Assembly: GCA_013423325.1 (NCBI GenBank)
Contig: BLJB01000266.1
Coordinates: 1-59,655 of the forward strand
Direction: 5' to 3'
DNA length: 59,655 bases
Origin: Usnea hakonensis
Lineage: Eukaryota; Ascomycota; Lecanoromycetes; Lecanorales; Parmeliaceae
Each line of letters starts with the position of its first letter. The first letter of the stretch is position 1. Below the pieces are notes generated by a model. The model worked only from the letters and a program-made list of their open reading frames with translations, ran no database searches and had not been told where the DNA came from. Positions 1-10,916 of this stretch are shown here, in pieces. The position numbers and the translations under genes are program-made.

Positions 1-1650
1 TCTATATACACATTATTATATTATTATCCATACATATGACACCACTCATATCGTTTCCTGACATTATTAGTAAGTATACCCTATACGGGTACCCGTTAGA
101 TATCTACCCCGATTTTTTTAGACCCGAACCTATTACCTGACCTACGCAAATTGTCTTTAACCCGACCTATAGACTCAAACGGGTACCTAACCCCCCTGAG
201 ATCTACGTGGATCGACCTAACCCTTTCCGAGGCGTAGTTATAGTATAGATAAAGACTTTAATATATGAACATAAGATTACTATATCGAGGTTATTAGAGC
301 GTTACGCTAATCAAAAATACATTTATTATAGATTCTCTAATACTAATTAGATTCAATCGACACAAAACTACATACTTGTAAATCCCTTCTCACGACCAAC
401 CACAATACCATAGAATCACGGTACTTCTCTCTTATCGTGACATAAATTCTCTCCACATCACGCCCCAAAGCCCCCAACCTATCAGAAAAGACCCTGCCCT
501 TGCGTTACGCACACCCCTCCACATTATCTATGGCTTGAAGTCACCATCCGCCTCCTGATCATCCGGGCCCCCATCAGCCACCGTATCAGCAGTGCTCACA
601 CCTCCATCCTCGCTGAAAAGGTTAGGTCAGCCAGCAATCAATACTGGATCGACGAGACAAGACCTCGAGGAATGCAACGAAAGTGTTCGGTATCGTGGAC
701 TTACGCCGTGCCCCCAACGCCATAGTTATCGCTCTCTGGCTTCGCGTCTTTAGCGCTCGATTCGAATCTATCCAATTACCGCCACATAGAAGTAAGCAGT
801 GTTCCTTTTTGAAGGAAGAATATAATGAGGCAAGAAGGATGGGTTGGGTTGAGTTGGATTTTTTTAAGTGACGTACTGCTCCTTGACTTCTTCCTTGGCG
901 TCGGTGGGCATGTTTGATGTGTCGGAGTTGCTGACGATGATTGACAGATGCAATTGTCTTTTGTCTTCAATGTGGTAATACGAGTAAAGGGAGGATAGAT
1001 GGTAGAGGGAGAAAGAGGGATAATTTTGTTGTTATTGCTATCGTTATGGTTGTGGCGGTAGCGGGGGTGCGGGGTAAGTTGGAAATGACGCCGCCTTAAG
1101 GTACCTCCCTAGTTACCTAGATACTTATCTGGCTTATATATACACCCTAAACTTAGGGTTCTAGGTCATCGTTCCGGAGTGGAAGAGGGGGCATGACCGC
1201 TTTAGAGGGGGCATTGGGGGTATATGAGGAATAGCGAAAGAGTATGGGGAGTATCGAGGGACCAAGGGGAAGTGCCAGGAGAGCACTGGGGCGTAGTAAA
1301 AGAGAACACGAGAGAGAGAGAGAGAGGTTCCGATTCCTCCTATTACCTGGCTCAACCTGATATTATCTAGACTCCTACAGCTTCGCTGGCCCGTAGCTTC
1401 ATCTCATACTAATGATATACCTAGGTACCTTGCCTTGCCTGCTTTTCAACCAATGGCGCACTGCCAGGGTTCTAGCCCTATCCTAATTTCTCACATTATC
1501 TGGTATCCGAGAGAAGCCCAGAGATACTTCGACATTCACTGTAGAGATTCAGAATCAAGCCAAACCGGACTCTGTTCGAACCTTGGACAATTTGTGAGGA
1601 TATATAGCCTTGCCTTCATGTAACAATGAATGGTCCAGATATCTCTCTTG
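1..1650. other. AT-rich left edge without a convincing gene
   Basis: The first 400 bases are strongly AT-rich, with a palindromic CGGGTACCCG at 89-98 and a second GGGTACC-containing segment near 180-190. This looks like old, mutated repeat DNA. From 400 to 1650 the composition is more balanced, with a GA microsatellite at about 1309-1327 and short AGGTACCT-type palindromic words near 1099 and 1422. The short open frames here show no recognisable family and no plausible intron structure. I see no gene. Confidence 0.5.
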
Positions 1651-3891
1651 ATGGAAAAGCTTTCAGATACTTCTTGCCTCCACTGTAAGGCTATCGATCC
1701 CAACAGCGAAGAGAAACAATCTGGCATAATTGTCATACCCTACAGGCGAGTCGATCGATACCCGAGCTTCCCTGCGCTATTGGCTAGTTCTCGAGATGGA
1801 TGTGCTTTCTGTGGCCTCTTACGTAGTGCTCTCCAAGATCAGTACAGCGATGAGAAGATAGCCAAAGCTGAGAGTGATTTCGATGCATCAATTCGCGACA
1901 ACTGGCGACCAACTGAATGGGACTGTCAGGTAACAATTGACGGTGCTGTACTCTACACCGAAGAATACTGGCCTGAGCGTGATGAAATTCAAGGCTCAGA
2001 TCAGACTCTCGAGAGTCGACCGTATTTACATGCTTTCATTTTACTTCTAGCCCTATCTTCCAGAGCGCGATGACATAGAGCCTCGATACAATTATAGACA
2101 TATATTCTTTTCAGTATATAACGGTTTTGGTAAGTAAGAGTCCGGTCTAATATCTTCGCTCTTCTCTTTTTTTCGGAGCTCTGAAACTTATATAGGAGGG
2201 GCTTCGAGGCGGAAGAAGCCTGACATAGACGTTTTATCGAATGATCATTTAGTAATAATCTCCAAGTGGCTTCGCGCCTGTTCGCAGTCACATATCGAAT
2301 GCCAGCTCAAGGATAACACGCGATTGCCAACTCGCGTCATAGACGTTGGGCCAGCAGATGCGACGCAAGCCCCATATCTACTTGTGACATCCAAAGAGAC
2401 TGGCAGATACGTAGCACTAAGCCACTGCTCGGGATCATTAATGCAGTCTGACGCTGGACAGTACGCTCGAACACTGACGTCCAACCTTCAGAACATGCAG
2501 CGTGGAATCTCTTTAGAGAAACTACCTCAGAACTTTCAAGATGCCGTCTTGGTCGTTTGAAAACTAGGGCTCCGTTTCTTATGGATTGATGCATTGTGTA
2601 TTGTTCAAGACGACCTGGCCGACTGGGCAAGGGAAGCTGCGAGAATGGCCGTTGTCCACGGCTCTGCTTATCTGACTATCGCAGCAACGTCTGCACAATC
2701 CAGTACAGACTGATTTCTCAGGCGACCTCAAGAGACGGTGGCTAGCATATTCTACTATGTAGGTAACTATGTAGGTACTCGTATCGAGCCTTCGGGTTGT
2801 CTCGTGATGACCTACCGGCCAAAGGACGACTCTTGGACTCCATCCATAGAAAGGGCTCGGTGGAATTCCCGAGGCTGGACCTTTCAGGAGCGAGCACTGT
2901 CGAAACGCGTGCTGCATTTCACGAAGCCTCGGAAGAAAATGAGCCGCCCCGTGGTCTCGGATCCCGGAGCTTATGGCTGAAAGATGAGGTCTCAGATGCT
3001 AACACAGACCAGAAAACCAGGCCTCTGACTCCACAATTCGATACGTGGTACAGCGGTATCAAGGTAAGCTTGCGTTCATCCGTCCTGTAGTTAGCAAACG
3101 TTCAGTTCACAACCTCAAGGTTTTCCGGCCGTGAGCTCAGTCTTGAAACAGACGTCCTACCCGCCCTATCCGGTCTCGCCCACGTCTTCGAAGCCAGCAT
3201 CCGTGCGAAAGAATGTATCAATAGAAATAAAGATGACAACCTCGCCGGCATCTGGCGGGACGACCTAGCGCGAGGCTTGCTCTGGTATCCATACGACAGC
3301 AGTAAGACAAGTAGATACACCCAGTATATATCACCCACGTGGTCCTGGGCCTCTGTGAAGGGCCAGGTCTATTTCCCGTCTGAGGGTTCGGAGATCCCGA
3401 GCTCTCTCGCATTTCTCAGTGCGAGCCTGAAACCCCAAGCCGGCGATCATCTGGGAGCCATCCAGGCAGGAGCGAGTCTGAGCGTGCGGGCAAAGATATG
3501 CCAGCTTGATGAAAGAATCCATATAAAAGCTAAGCGCTCGTCGTGGTATGCGCTAGATTTACGATCGGATGGGAAGCTTATTGGCAAAGGTGCTTTTGAC
3601 TTTTTTTCGAATGATCAAAGAAACATCGACGACGACGCTGTATGGATAATGGAGTGCTTGCCTCAGAACCCCTGGGACATGCGAGATCATCCTGCTCTGC
3701 TCTTATTGCGTCGTTGCCATCTTGAAGCTGCCCCGGACACATTTGAGCGGCTTGGAGTAGGGAGACTGGATGAAGACCATCTTGGATTCTTTAGCGGATG
3801 CGAGGCCCGAGAGATAGTCTTGATCAAGGTTGGAAAGGCGAAGAACGGCCCTAGGCCAGCGCAGGCTCTGAATGAGAAGGAAACCGAATGA
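1651..3891 (+). pseudogene. HET-domain (heterokaryon incompatibility) protein, broken
   Basis: HET proteins trigger incompatibility responses when genetically different hyphae fuse. The N-terminal part (from 1651) has a CxxC-type segment (SCLHCKAI) and later CAFCGLL. The HET core follows from about 2245: KWLRACSQSH, then RYVALSHC, LPQNFQDA, FLWIDALCIVQDD (after the first break), RGWTFQERALSKR, and near the C-terminus TWSWASVKG and FERLGVGRL. The core reads in one frame from about 2245 to 2960. It is interrupted by TGA at 2558-2560, where the family has Arg before the LG(I/L)R segment, and by a second TGA near 2711, where Gly is expected. A frameshift or deletion near 2930 moves the reading into another frame. 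A possible short intron lies at 3064-3105, after which 3106-3891 is open. About 200 AT-rich bases (2050-2240) separate the first two parts and may be a damaged intron or insertion. The family is sure; non-functionality is likely unless there is extensive recoding or sequencing error. Confidence 0.85.
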
Positions 3892-4249
3892 GGAGCCAAT
3901 ACTATTTGGTGTGGGAGCCACACAAATATAGCTACGTATCGCTCTACCTGCAGTCTCGCACTTCGTATTCATTCTTGCTTCTCGTATTCTTCGTCTTCAA
4001 TCATGGGGCGGGGTTGGGGGGGGATATGCATGTACTCCCTATGTATGTATGTATCTAGCTAGCTCGCCGGCTTATCCCTATCCCTATCCCTATCTATCTA
4101 TGAAACTCCCGTCTTGTCTTTACCGCTATCTTAGTAGAACCCTCCTCTTCTTCTTTTCTCTTCTTCTTACCGTCAAACATGGAAATAAAAAAAAAATCTC
4201 AACAATCATCTTAGCCCAAAGGAAACCTCAAGATCTATACCATCATCAT
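3892..4249. other. Intergenic with simple repeats
   Basis: This spacer lies between the ends of the HET relic and the minus-strand hydrolase, so it is 3' flank for both. It contains a G-rich stretch near 4008-4023, a TGTA tract (about 4040-4052), and a tandem hexamer CCCTAT repeated about three to four times at about 4075-4097. No gene is seen. Confidence 0.6.
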
Positions 4250-5494
4250 TCACCGGCTCTCCAGCCCCCTCACCACCCTCACCAAAAACCCATACCCCTC
4301 CCTCACAACCCCCTCCCCCGTCCCCAAGGGATCCTCACTCGCAAAAACATCAAACGAGTGGCCCGCGCCCTTCGCCAACCCAATCCCACACTCCACTCCC
4401 TTCCCCCTCAGTATCTGGATAGTCTTGACGCTCTGCCGCCCGGGCACCAAGTCATCTTCCGTACCGTGGCACACAAATGTCGGCGTCGTATAATTTCCGA
4501 GTGAGATTTGGGCGTAGGGGTTTATGCTGGCGATTTGGTGTGGGGAGGGGAGGGGGAGTGAGTCGAGGAGGTGGGCGTTGGGTTTTGAGGGAAGACCGTT
4601 GAGGAGGATGGGGAGGGTTTGGGCGGAGTGGTTCATGTGTTGGATTATGAGGAGGCGGGGGTCCGGAGGGGACGTGAGGGAAGGGGAGTAGGCTGCGATC
4701 TGGGGCTGGGGTTTTAGAGATGGTTGGGTTATGGAGGGATAGGATGTAGACTTACGGGCTCGGATCGGACGGCGTCGAAGAGGTCGCATGTGTCGTTGGG
4801 GGTCATGGCGAATATCTTTGGATAGTTGGGGGTTTTGAAGACTGAGGTTGTCAGTATTCATTCGAATCAAAGAGCGCCTGGCTACGCACAGTCGTCATCG
4901 TAGTTGGTTGGGGAATAGAATGTTAATATGACATCGGGCGGTTTGATACCGTGGGGACGAGCCGTGAAGCCTAGCGACATTGCCAAAGTGCCGCCCGTGG
5001 ACCAGCCTATAGCGGCCAGGATGTCCCCGTCAATGTTCACTTTAGAGTACTTGAGCTTTAAGGATGGGAGCACCTCTCGCGCCCACCGGAGAGCGTCGCG
5101 AACATCCGTCATGGGGCCTTCGGCTAATGTTATCTCGGGGCAAAGGCGATAGTCTATGCTGATAGGGAGAAGTCCTCTCGCTAGTAGTAGCTCAATTTGG
5201 TGTTTATTGACGTCCTTTCGAGTGTAGAGGCAGTGGCCACCGCCGTGGATAAGGAGCGCTGGTGATAGCTTAGTATGAGTGGTTTTTTAGGTGGGATGGA
5301 AGGTCTTCACCGATTGGTCTCCTTTTTGTGGTGACTTCTTGTGGGAGATAGATATCGGCAAGAATATCTAGGTTACCGGCCCGTTTGTAAACCACTGTCT
5401 CAATAGATGTGCGCTTTGGTGGGGAGGGCAATTCTTGCGCGGTGGTGAGGTCGCAGAGATCTTCAAATGTTGTGTCATCATTACCAAGGCTCAT
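4250..5494 (-). CDS. Alpha/beta hydrolase (esterase/lipase, HSL-like)
   Basis: Predicted serine hydrolase of the hormone-sensitive-lipase-like alpha/beta-hydrolase type; substrate unknown. Exons on the minus strand: 5494-5311, 5258-4890, 4841-4756 and 4705-4250, with introns of 50-52 bp that keep the frame. The second exon has the oxyanion-hole motif LLIHGGGH and the nucleophile elbow GWSTGG. The last exon has PTFVCHGTEDDLVPG, a typical acid-residue region, and GAGHSFDVF with the catalytic His. All three triad regions are present. No signal peptide is visible, so it is probably cytosolic. An upstream in-frame ATG at 5518 is possible; 5494 gives a compact N-terminus. The acceptor of the last intron could also be at 4699, two residues shorter. 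The last exon changes abruptly from C-rich to G/T-rich codons around 4500. Similar enzymes occur in polyketide clusters, and a decayed questin oxidase lies 1.4 kb away, but a link is only inferred. Confidence 0.85.
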
Positions 5495-5518
5495 ATCTAT
5501 TTCAATCTGAGAGTACAC

Positions 5519-6889
5519 GAGCGGGTAATTTAGCTCTCAGACAAGAAAAGTTAATCCCGCGCTTTATCGGTTTTGTCGGAATGTTTGGCTACGTCTTTGC
5601 CAGTGGTCTTTTGGTTTACATGGTCAGGAAAAGGGTACGAGTACAGATCTGATAGTATGAAGAAATTGATTATAACGCATCAAATACTCCCAATGTAAAG
5701 GGTAATTGATAGAAATGTAAGTAGTACTTACGAGTACGTATCAGATCCAGCCTGCGGCGGCATTCTCTATTCGATCTAGCGTCGGCCACTATGTCAGATT
5801 AGCTCGTGACTCAACGCGTACCTTCCAATGTACCTCATCAGCCATGGACGTCCATCAAATGAAAAATGCACTGCACCATAAGTAGGTGGCCAATTCCCCA
5901 CCTTGCCGTAAAAACAAACCACGCGTTCGCCCATTCTTCTGGCTGCTCCCGGGTACACGACTTCTGCTCTATAAGGGCTTGTTTCAAAATACTTATCGTT
6001 GCTAGCGTAATGCCGGGCCAAGCAAGTGTAGGAAGTATTCCAGGTCTGTTAAGAAGATTATTGGAGCGGAAGGGTACAGATCGAATTTGAGGATCTGAAG
6101 AGATTATATTTCTAGTGGCGATGGATGTTGTGACCATGCTGGACCCTACCAGAGAATGCAAGCCGACTAGGGTTCGTTTACTGATGATACGGATTGAAGA
6201 GAGTGCTCACAGAGTCTTGGATTTTTTTGCAAATCGTTTGGTTTCGCTGATAGTTCAGTAAGAAGGAGACAACAGAAGGGAAGAGTGGGCCATTTAACAC
6301 ACGCATACACTGCCTGCCCTTCACGATGCCCAGCATTTCGTGTTCGTCCTGTCTTGACACCCGGTCTTGTCCTCGTGAATGATCTAACGCCAGACAGCGC
6401 GAAAGAAACATCGGCCTTGCTCGACGACCACAGACGATGCAGGGCGAGGACGATGAAGGCGAGCATTTTCGTACAGTCGATAGGTAGAGGAAAAGATCTT
6501 CGCTAATTCAGCTTCTAGATCTACCTAGACACCTGCATTGTCCACCATGCCTTGACCCTTTGGTCCTTTGGGTACCAAGCCGGAGATTGTCCGTCTGCCT
6601 CAAGAGCGGAATAAACATCATCATCGGAAGTCAATGGTATTCCAACTAATCTCGTAGAATATTTGGCTGTTTCAAATGTATTCGAAAGATGTACGGGTAG
6701 AGAAGAGACCTTCGAAGCTTTGAGCGATACTTTCTCAAGAAATCAAACAGCAAGGTTAGGCTATATATCAGATTTCTCCTCAATAGTGTATCATTCGTGG
6801 CGGCTCAGTTACTGAGGACATGCTTTGCCATATCTATCATTGTAAGCTTCAGCATAACAAATCAATGAATGATCAAGGTAAGTGCAAAT
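5519..6889. other. Possible decayed gene, minus strand, family not recognised
   Basis: Several minus-strand frames between 6466 and 5794 look protein-like but do not join into one intact gene. One (6466-6167) starts with a hydrophobic MLAFIVLAL segment. Two overlapping frames (6161-5838 and 6021-5794) cover the same DNA, one with a possible membrane segment (ARWGIGHLLMVQCIFHL). I do not recognise a family. On the plus strand 5467-5652 encodes a short hydrophobic stretch with no context. From 6480 to 6889 nothing is convincing. The region could be a damaged third member of a small former cluster with the flanking hydrolase and questin-oxidase relic. Confidence 0.3.
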
Positions 6890-7751
6890 TTCCTACAGCC
6901 TAGGTCCATTCGTCATCCACATCGGCATCGGTCTTGAGTGCAAGCAACCACTAATTTTCCCCGAGAATCTACCCTAGGTAGTATTCCATCCTCAAACTTG
7001 GCATCGTGAGTATCTTTAGCTTACCGAGGCCAAGGCTATCAAAGCTGAGAAGCCCGCATTGCCATTGAGCGCTCTGGTTGACATGAAGACACGAAGTAGA
7101 AGCGCTCATGATGCTTCGATTGTCCAGTATCAGCGGAAGAAAGCCCACTCGGGTAAGTGGGCGATTGATCAAGAATTTGCGAGGGACGGTAATCTGAATT
7201 ATGCAAAGGTGGGATTAGTAACTCTTGCGGCGCGACAGTACGTCTCGGTTCTGGTATAAGAGGTAGTGAAAGCAGGACTGATCAGGTTAATGGGTGAATC
7301 GATCTCCTCTCATATTTCGCTTACGCTGATAAGTCTACCTCACCGCAGGAGCACACGCTCGACTTCTTCACCTTGCACACCATTACCTCCAGCGTCAACG
7401 CCTAAATCTTCGGCGATTAATCCTACTCCAGCCTTGCCCAATAAAATCGAGTATACAGGTCGAGTCTTCCCATTGACTTACGCGATGTGGGAGCCCTGGC
7501 ACCTGACCTTGATGGGCTGGTCTCACACTTTTGCCAGGGGAACAGTCTTGAATCGTGCGTGCTACCACGAGGGTGATGGCGGTATGAACAAAATGATTCG
7601 TCTTAAGCATGCTGAGGATATTTCAAAATCTTATGAATATTTGCCTGAGTTCAAAGTCAAGCAGGACGAGTCGGGCAGTGAGTGGAGAATGGGGTTCACA
7701 GAATATGTAGACTTCCTGAAAGGGGTAGGCATTCAAAAGCTTGGAAGATAG
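6890..7751 (+). pseudogene. Questin-oxidase-like (DUF4243) gene, decayed
   Basis: Questin oxidases are Baeyer-Villiger-type enzymes that open anthraquinone rings; the larger DUF4243 family includes AflY-like proteins. Pieces in family order but different frames can be read: LGPFVIHIGIGLECKQP at about 6897-6950, matching the conserved H-P-x-IHLGxGxEF-x-QP region; TEAKAIKAEKPALPL near 7022; HTLDFFTLHTITSS near 7350-7400, matching the HTLDFF-x-LH hallmark; and, in the 7266-7751 frame, an EGDGGMNKMIR segment matching the DGHxxKxxRA region near the C-terminus. The pieces are separated by stops and frame changes, and no intron arrangement I tried restores one frame. I see no N-terminal half upstream. 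The family call rests on remembered motif patterns and needs a profile search. Confidence 0.5.
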
Positions 7752-9833
7752 ATCTGCGGTCGACGAGGGTGGCGAGATTGAATGGCGCAGGAGAGGAGGC
7801 CGCAATTCCGACAAAAAGGGTGCAGACTTCCACCGGTGAAGAGAAAATAGCGATGACTTCGCGACCAAGTCCAAACATTGCATGTCCCTACTCAGCTCTT
7901 TTACGTATAGACCTGTTTCATGCTGAGTGGCGATACTCCGCAAAGCTTCGGTTTATCCTCATCAATCCTAGTACTCGAACTCGTACTCGTCTCCAACGAA
8001 ATTATCTCGTTGGGTACTCAGCTCTTTGCCCCATTCGTAGATATTGGGATACCTTAGAGTTTCCGTTCGCTGATCGATTTTATGTGCACAGCTCAGTCAT
8101 TGCTGCCTGCTTCGCCATCGGTATACTTGGCTCAATGGGCTTCTGGGCACCCTGGCAAGAACATCCTCAGTCATATCGTTTCGCTCGTTTCCACGGCTCG
8201 GGACCAGTGTTGTATTCTTTTGGCGGTCTTTTCAGAGCACCCCACTGCAACTGCCATGTAATATCAAAGAGAACGTGTGTAGTACCAAGCTACTATGGCA
8301 TCGAAAGAGATGGAGCCGAAGTGAGTGCTGCGCACGGAAGAGGAGGCCTATATATACGCCACATCCATCACCGACCGAACCCCACGGTCAATGACGAAAT
8401 CCTGCCATGATATCATCATGACTTGACGAATCTCCATAGCGCCGATGCGGCTGTCGCTTAGCGTGGGCTTGCATAGCCGGGTACGAGATCGGCTAATACA
8501 CTGTCTTTTTAGAGCTAGTGCTCGTTTCCAAATGGTCAACTCACAGGTACCGCTACCGGAAACAAGCTTTAGGCTCAGATCGGCCGGAAAATGAAGGGAA
8601 GCGCTGACTGAAGCTTCACCGGTGCTAACTAATTCGCGTGTTCTGTTTGAGATGGTTTGTATCAGGGCTAGGTTGGACGGAGGTGCGGGAGGGATGTGGG
8701 CGCAAGAGTACTCTTCAGTGTGTTGACAAGGCTGTTTCGGTCATGGAATAGTATTGGACGGTACTAGTGGAAAAAAAAGGCAGAATAAGAATTCTGCGGA
8801 TGGTTAGGCCAGAAAGCTCAATCGATGAGGCAGATGTGGGAAGCGAAGATAAGAGATTATGACCGTTGGTCCGGTATAGAAGAAAGAGATGATAGGGTTC
8901 TCTTCCAGTCTGGTGCTGGAGAGGAAACGTGGCTTGATGTCATAGCTCCAGATTTTGTAGAGAAGACGAATATCCCCAGTGGTGAATCACCCTTTAGATC
9001 GTCATATGGCGTCCTTAGAGCATGATATGAATTTGCAGATCTCGGAGAATTAATGATCACCAGCTTGAGTACTCTTGAGTAAGGTCTCGTCCCAGTACAT
9101 TCCGTTTCCCGGAAGTCGGCACACCCTTCATTTCATTCATTCCGTTCATTCCGTGTTTCCCAGCGGTATGAAGGGGACCTGCATCTCTGGGATGAAACGT
9201 TCGAGTCGGCTGTCTGATTGTTTCAATACCAATCAAATCACTACAGCTTCCCAGGGTCCTCGGCTTTATTACTTCTATCGACACAAAGCTCTGTTCCCAA
9301 GATGTACAACAACATATCAAAAGCCTTCCCTGTGCAGACTCGTCTGTCATGTGAGCATCGAAATGAATACTGGTAATTCGTCACACTTTGCTGCAAGCAA
9401 GTACAGGAGCTGCTGATAAGCTTTGTCGCCGGGTTTTTGTTTTTTGAATTGATTGCAAAGAAAGGAATTCGAATCGACGAGGCTTGTGCCAAGAAATGCT
9501 CCGTCGGCATCTCCGTCCGTCGGTCCGCGCCGAGATTCCACACATTTGGCCCTGGAAAGCACGTCATATTCGTAGTCGTAGTATATGAGCGGGCAGAAAG
9601 TCATCCTTCAATTGACGCTATCTTCAGGACCCAATGATGTTGCCAACCAAGGTATCTAATGAGATCATAGATCATAGATAGAGTAGACTTGCTTCTTCCA
9701 TCTTCATTCACACATACTCGTGAAAATACATTCGAGTCATTGCCGTATATTGACATCTAGGAATATATAAACATCTAGCTTCACTGAAATCGTGTTTCGG
9801 GGAGACGCAGATATCTTTCACATCTCAGATCAT
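7752..9833. other. Intergenic, no supported gene
   Basis: The longest plus-strand frame (7682-8410) overlaps the questin relic and includes a hydrophobic segment near 8090-8160, but shows no family match and has poor codon composition. On the minus strand 9604-9347 reads as a coherent 85-residue peptide (ending near PVFISMLT) with no recognised domain. A TATA-like tract lies near 9767. I see no feature with real support. Confidence 0.4.
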
Positions 9834-10915
9834 TCAGACCGCGGTAACCTTCTTCGCCGGCCACACTATCCAAGCGATCGTAATCCCAAGTTTGATGCCA
9901 CCAGCCATCCAAAGTGGAATCTGCATCCTCTTCGTACCCTCCGCAATGAAACCCCCAACGATAGCACCAGCAAGTATCCCAAAGAACGCCAGAATTCTTC
10001 TGTTCCTCTTGATGTTTTGTCTCAGTGGTCCAAAGAGGGCAGGGTCGGTCGTAATGTCATGCAACATACTGGTCAAGACCACCGTCGGCACTTCAGCAAA
10101 GCCTAGCGCTCGACTCCCGACAATCTGCCCGGCGCTCTGAAAAGACAGAAGCGCTATGGGCAAGAGCTGTCTCCAATTGATATCATCGACGATGGTTTCC
10201 AAGCTTCCGTTCACAACTCCTCCTTGTATTATGCCTGCCGCCATGAAGATAATTAATGTTTGAACGAGGTAAGAGGCCGTTATTGTCGAGCGGCGAAGGG
10301 GCGTGAGAAGGCGGGTAAAGGAACTGAAGACGAAGCAGCCAAGACAGAAGGCTGTGATGGAGATGAAGGATTTCGCCCAACCATAGGGTTTGCGGGTCGT
10401 GTGCGGTGTGGAACCACCAAGGCCGAGGAAAATCGTGTTGCCCTAGAACCCCCTGTAAGGTGCCATGGTCGGAAGTATAGAACGAGCATTGCACATGGAA
10501 CGTAGGAAAGAAATGTATCTACCGTTTGCATTGAGACAAAGGTGCCATAGGCATTGTAGATTGTACTATCGACCAGGCCTGAAATCACGCAGCAGATCAA
10601 AAGGACTATGTCTCCGCGAGAAGTGGTTACTTCGATGGCGAAGTGTTTCGCGAGTCCGATCATGGACGAGGACTTGGGATTGTCAAGAGGTGGTGATGAT
10701 TGAGGCGACTCGGTGAACGTGTTTTCCATCACCTCGATATGCTTTTCGCCAGCGGTGGAGTCTTCTTTCACCTCGACATGCTTCTCGCCCGTGGTAGATT
10801 GTTCCATGACCTCGATTTCCTTCTCGCTGGAAGACTCTTCTATTACCCCAAGATATTTCTCGCCTGTCGAAGGGTCCTCTACCATCCCAATATATCTCTC
10901 GCCAATGGTCGACAT
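9834..10915 (-). CDS. DUF1275 (YoaK family) membrane protein with repeat N-terminus
   Basis: DUF1275 proteins are small multi-pass membrane proteins of unknown function, present in bacteria and fungi. Two exons: 10915-10523 and 10442-9834, with an 80-bp intron (GTAGAT..TTCTAG); the join restores the family hallmark SMQTGNTIFLGLG. Further signatures are SGLVDSTIYNAYGTFVSMQT before the join, then PYGWAKSF, RRSTITASYLVQTL, a QSAGQIVGSRALG segment, EVPTVVLTSMLHD and a terminal hydrophobic helix ending WIVWPAKK. About six membrane segments are visible. Total length is 333 residues. The first 62 residues are unusual: five degenerate copies of a 13-residue acidic unit containing GEK and ending V-x-E. 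The conserved domain needs only about 230 residues. The rest of the gene looks intact. Confidence 0.88.
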
Positions 10916-10916
10916 G
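10722..10916 (-). repeat. Five-copy 39-bp coding tandem repeat
   Basis: Five consecutive units of 39 bp (one of 36 bp) encode, in order, variants of a 13-residue unit: TIGERYIGMVEDP, STGEKYLGVIEES, SSEKEIEVMEQS, TTGEKHVEVKEDS and TAGEKHIEVMENT. The units are diverged at third positions but keep frame and the acidic/GEK pattern, so the array is old or under selection as protein. It forms the N-terminus of the DUF1275 protein. Confidence 0.85.

Noticed and set aside
4075..4097. CCCTAT tandem hexamer as telomere-like sequence
   Set aside because: The unit is not CCCTAA, there are only three to four copies, and it lies between genes.
7682..8410. 242-codon plus-strand frame after the questin relic
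   Set aside because: Begins inside the relic in another frame, has no recognised motif and odd amino-acid content.
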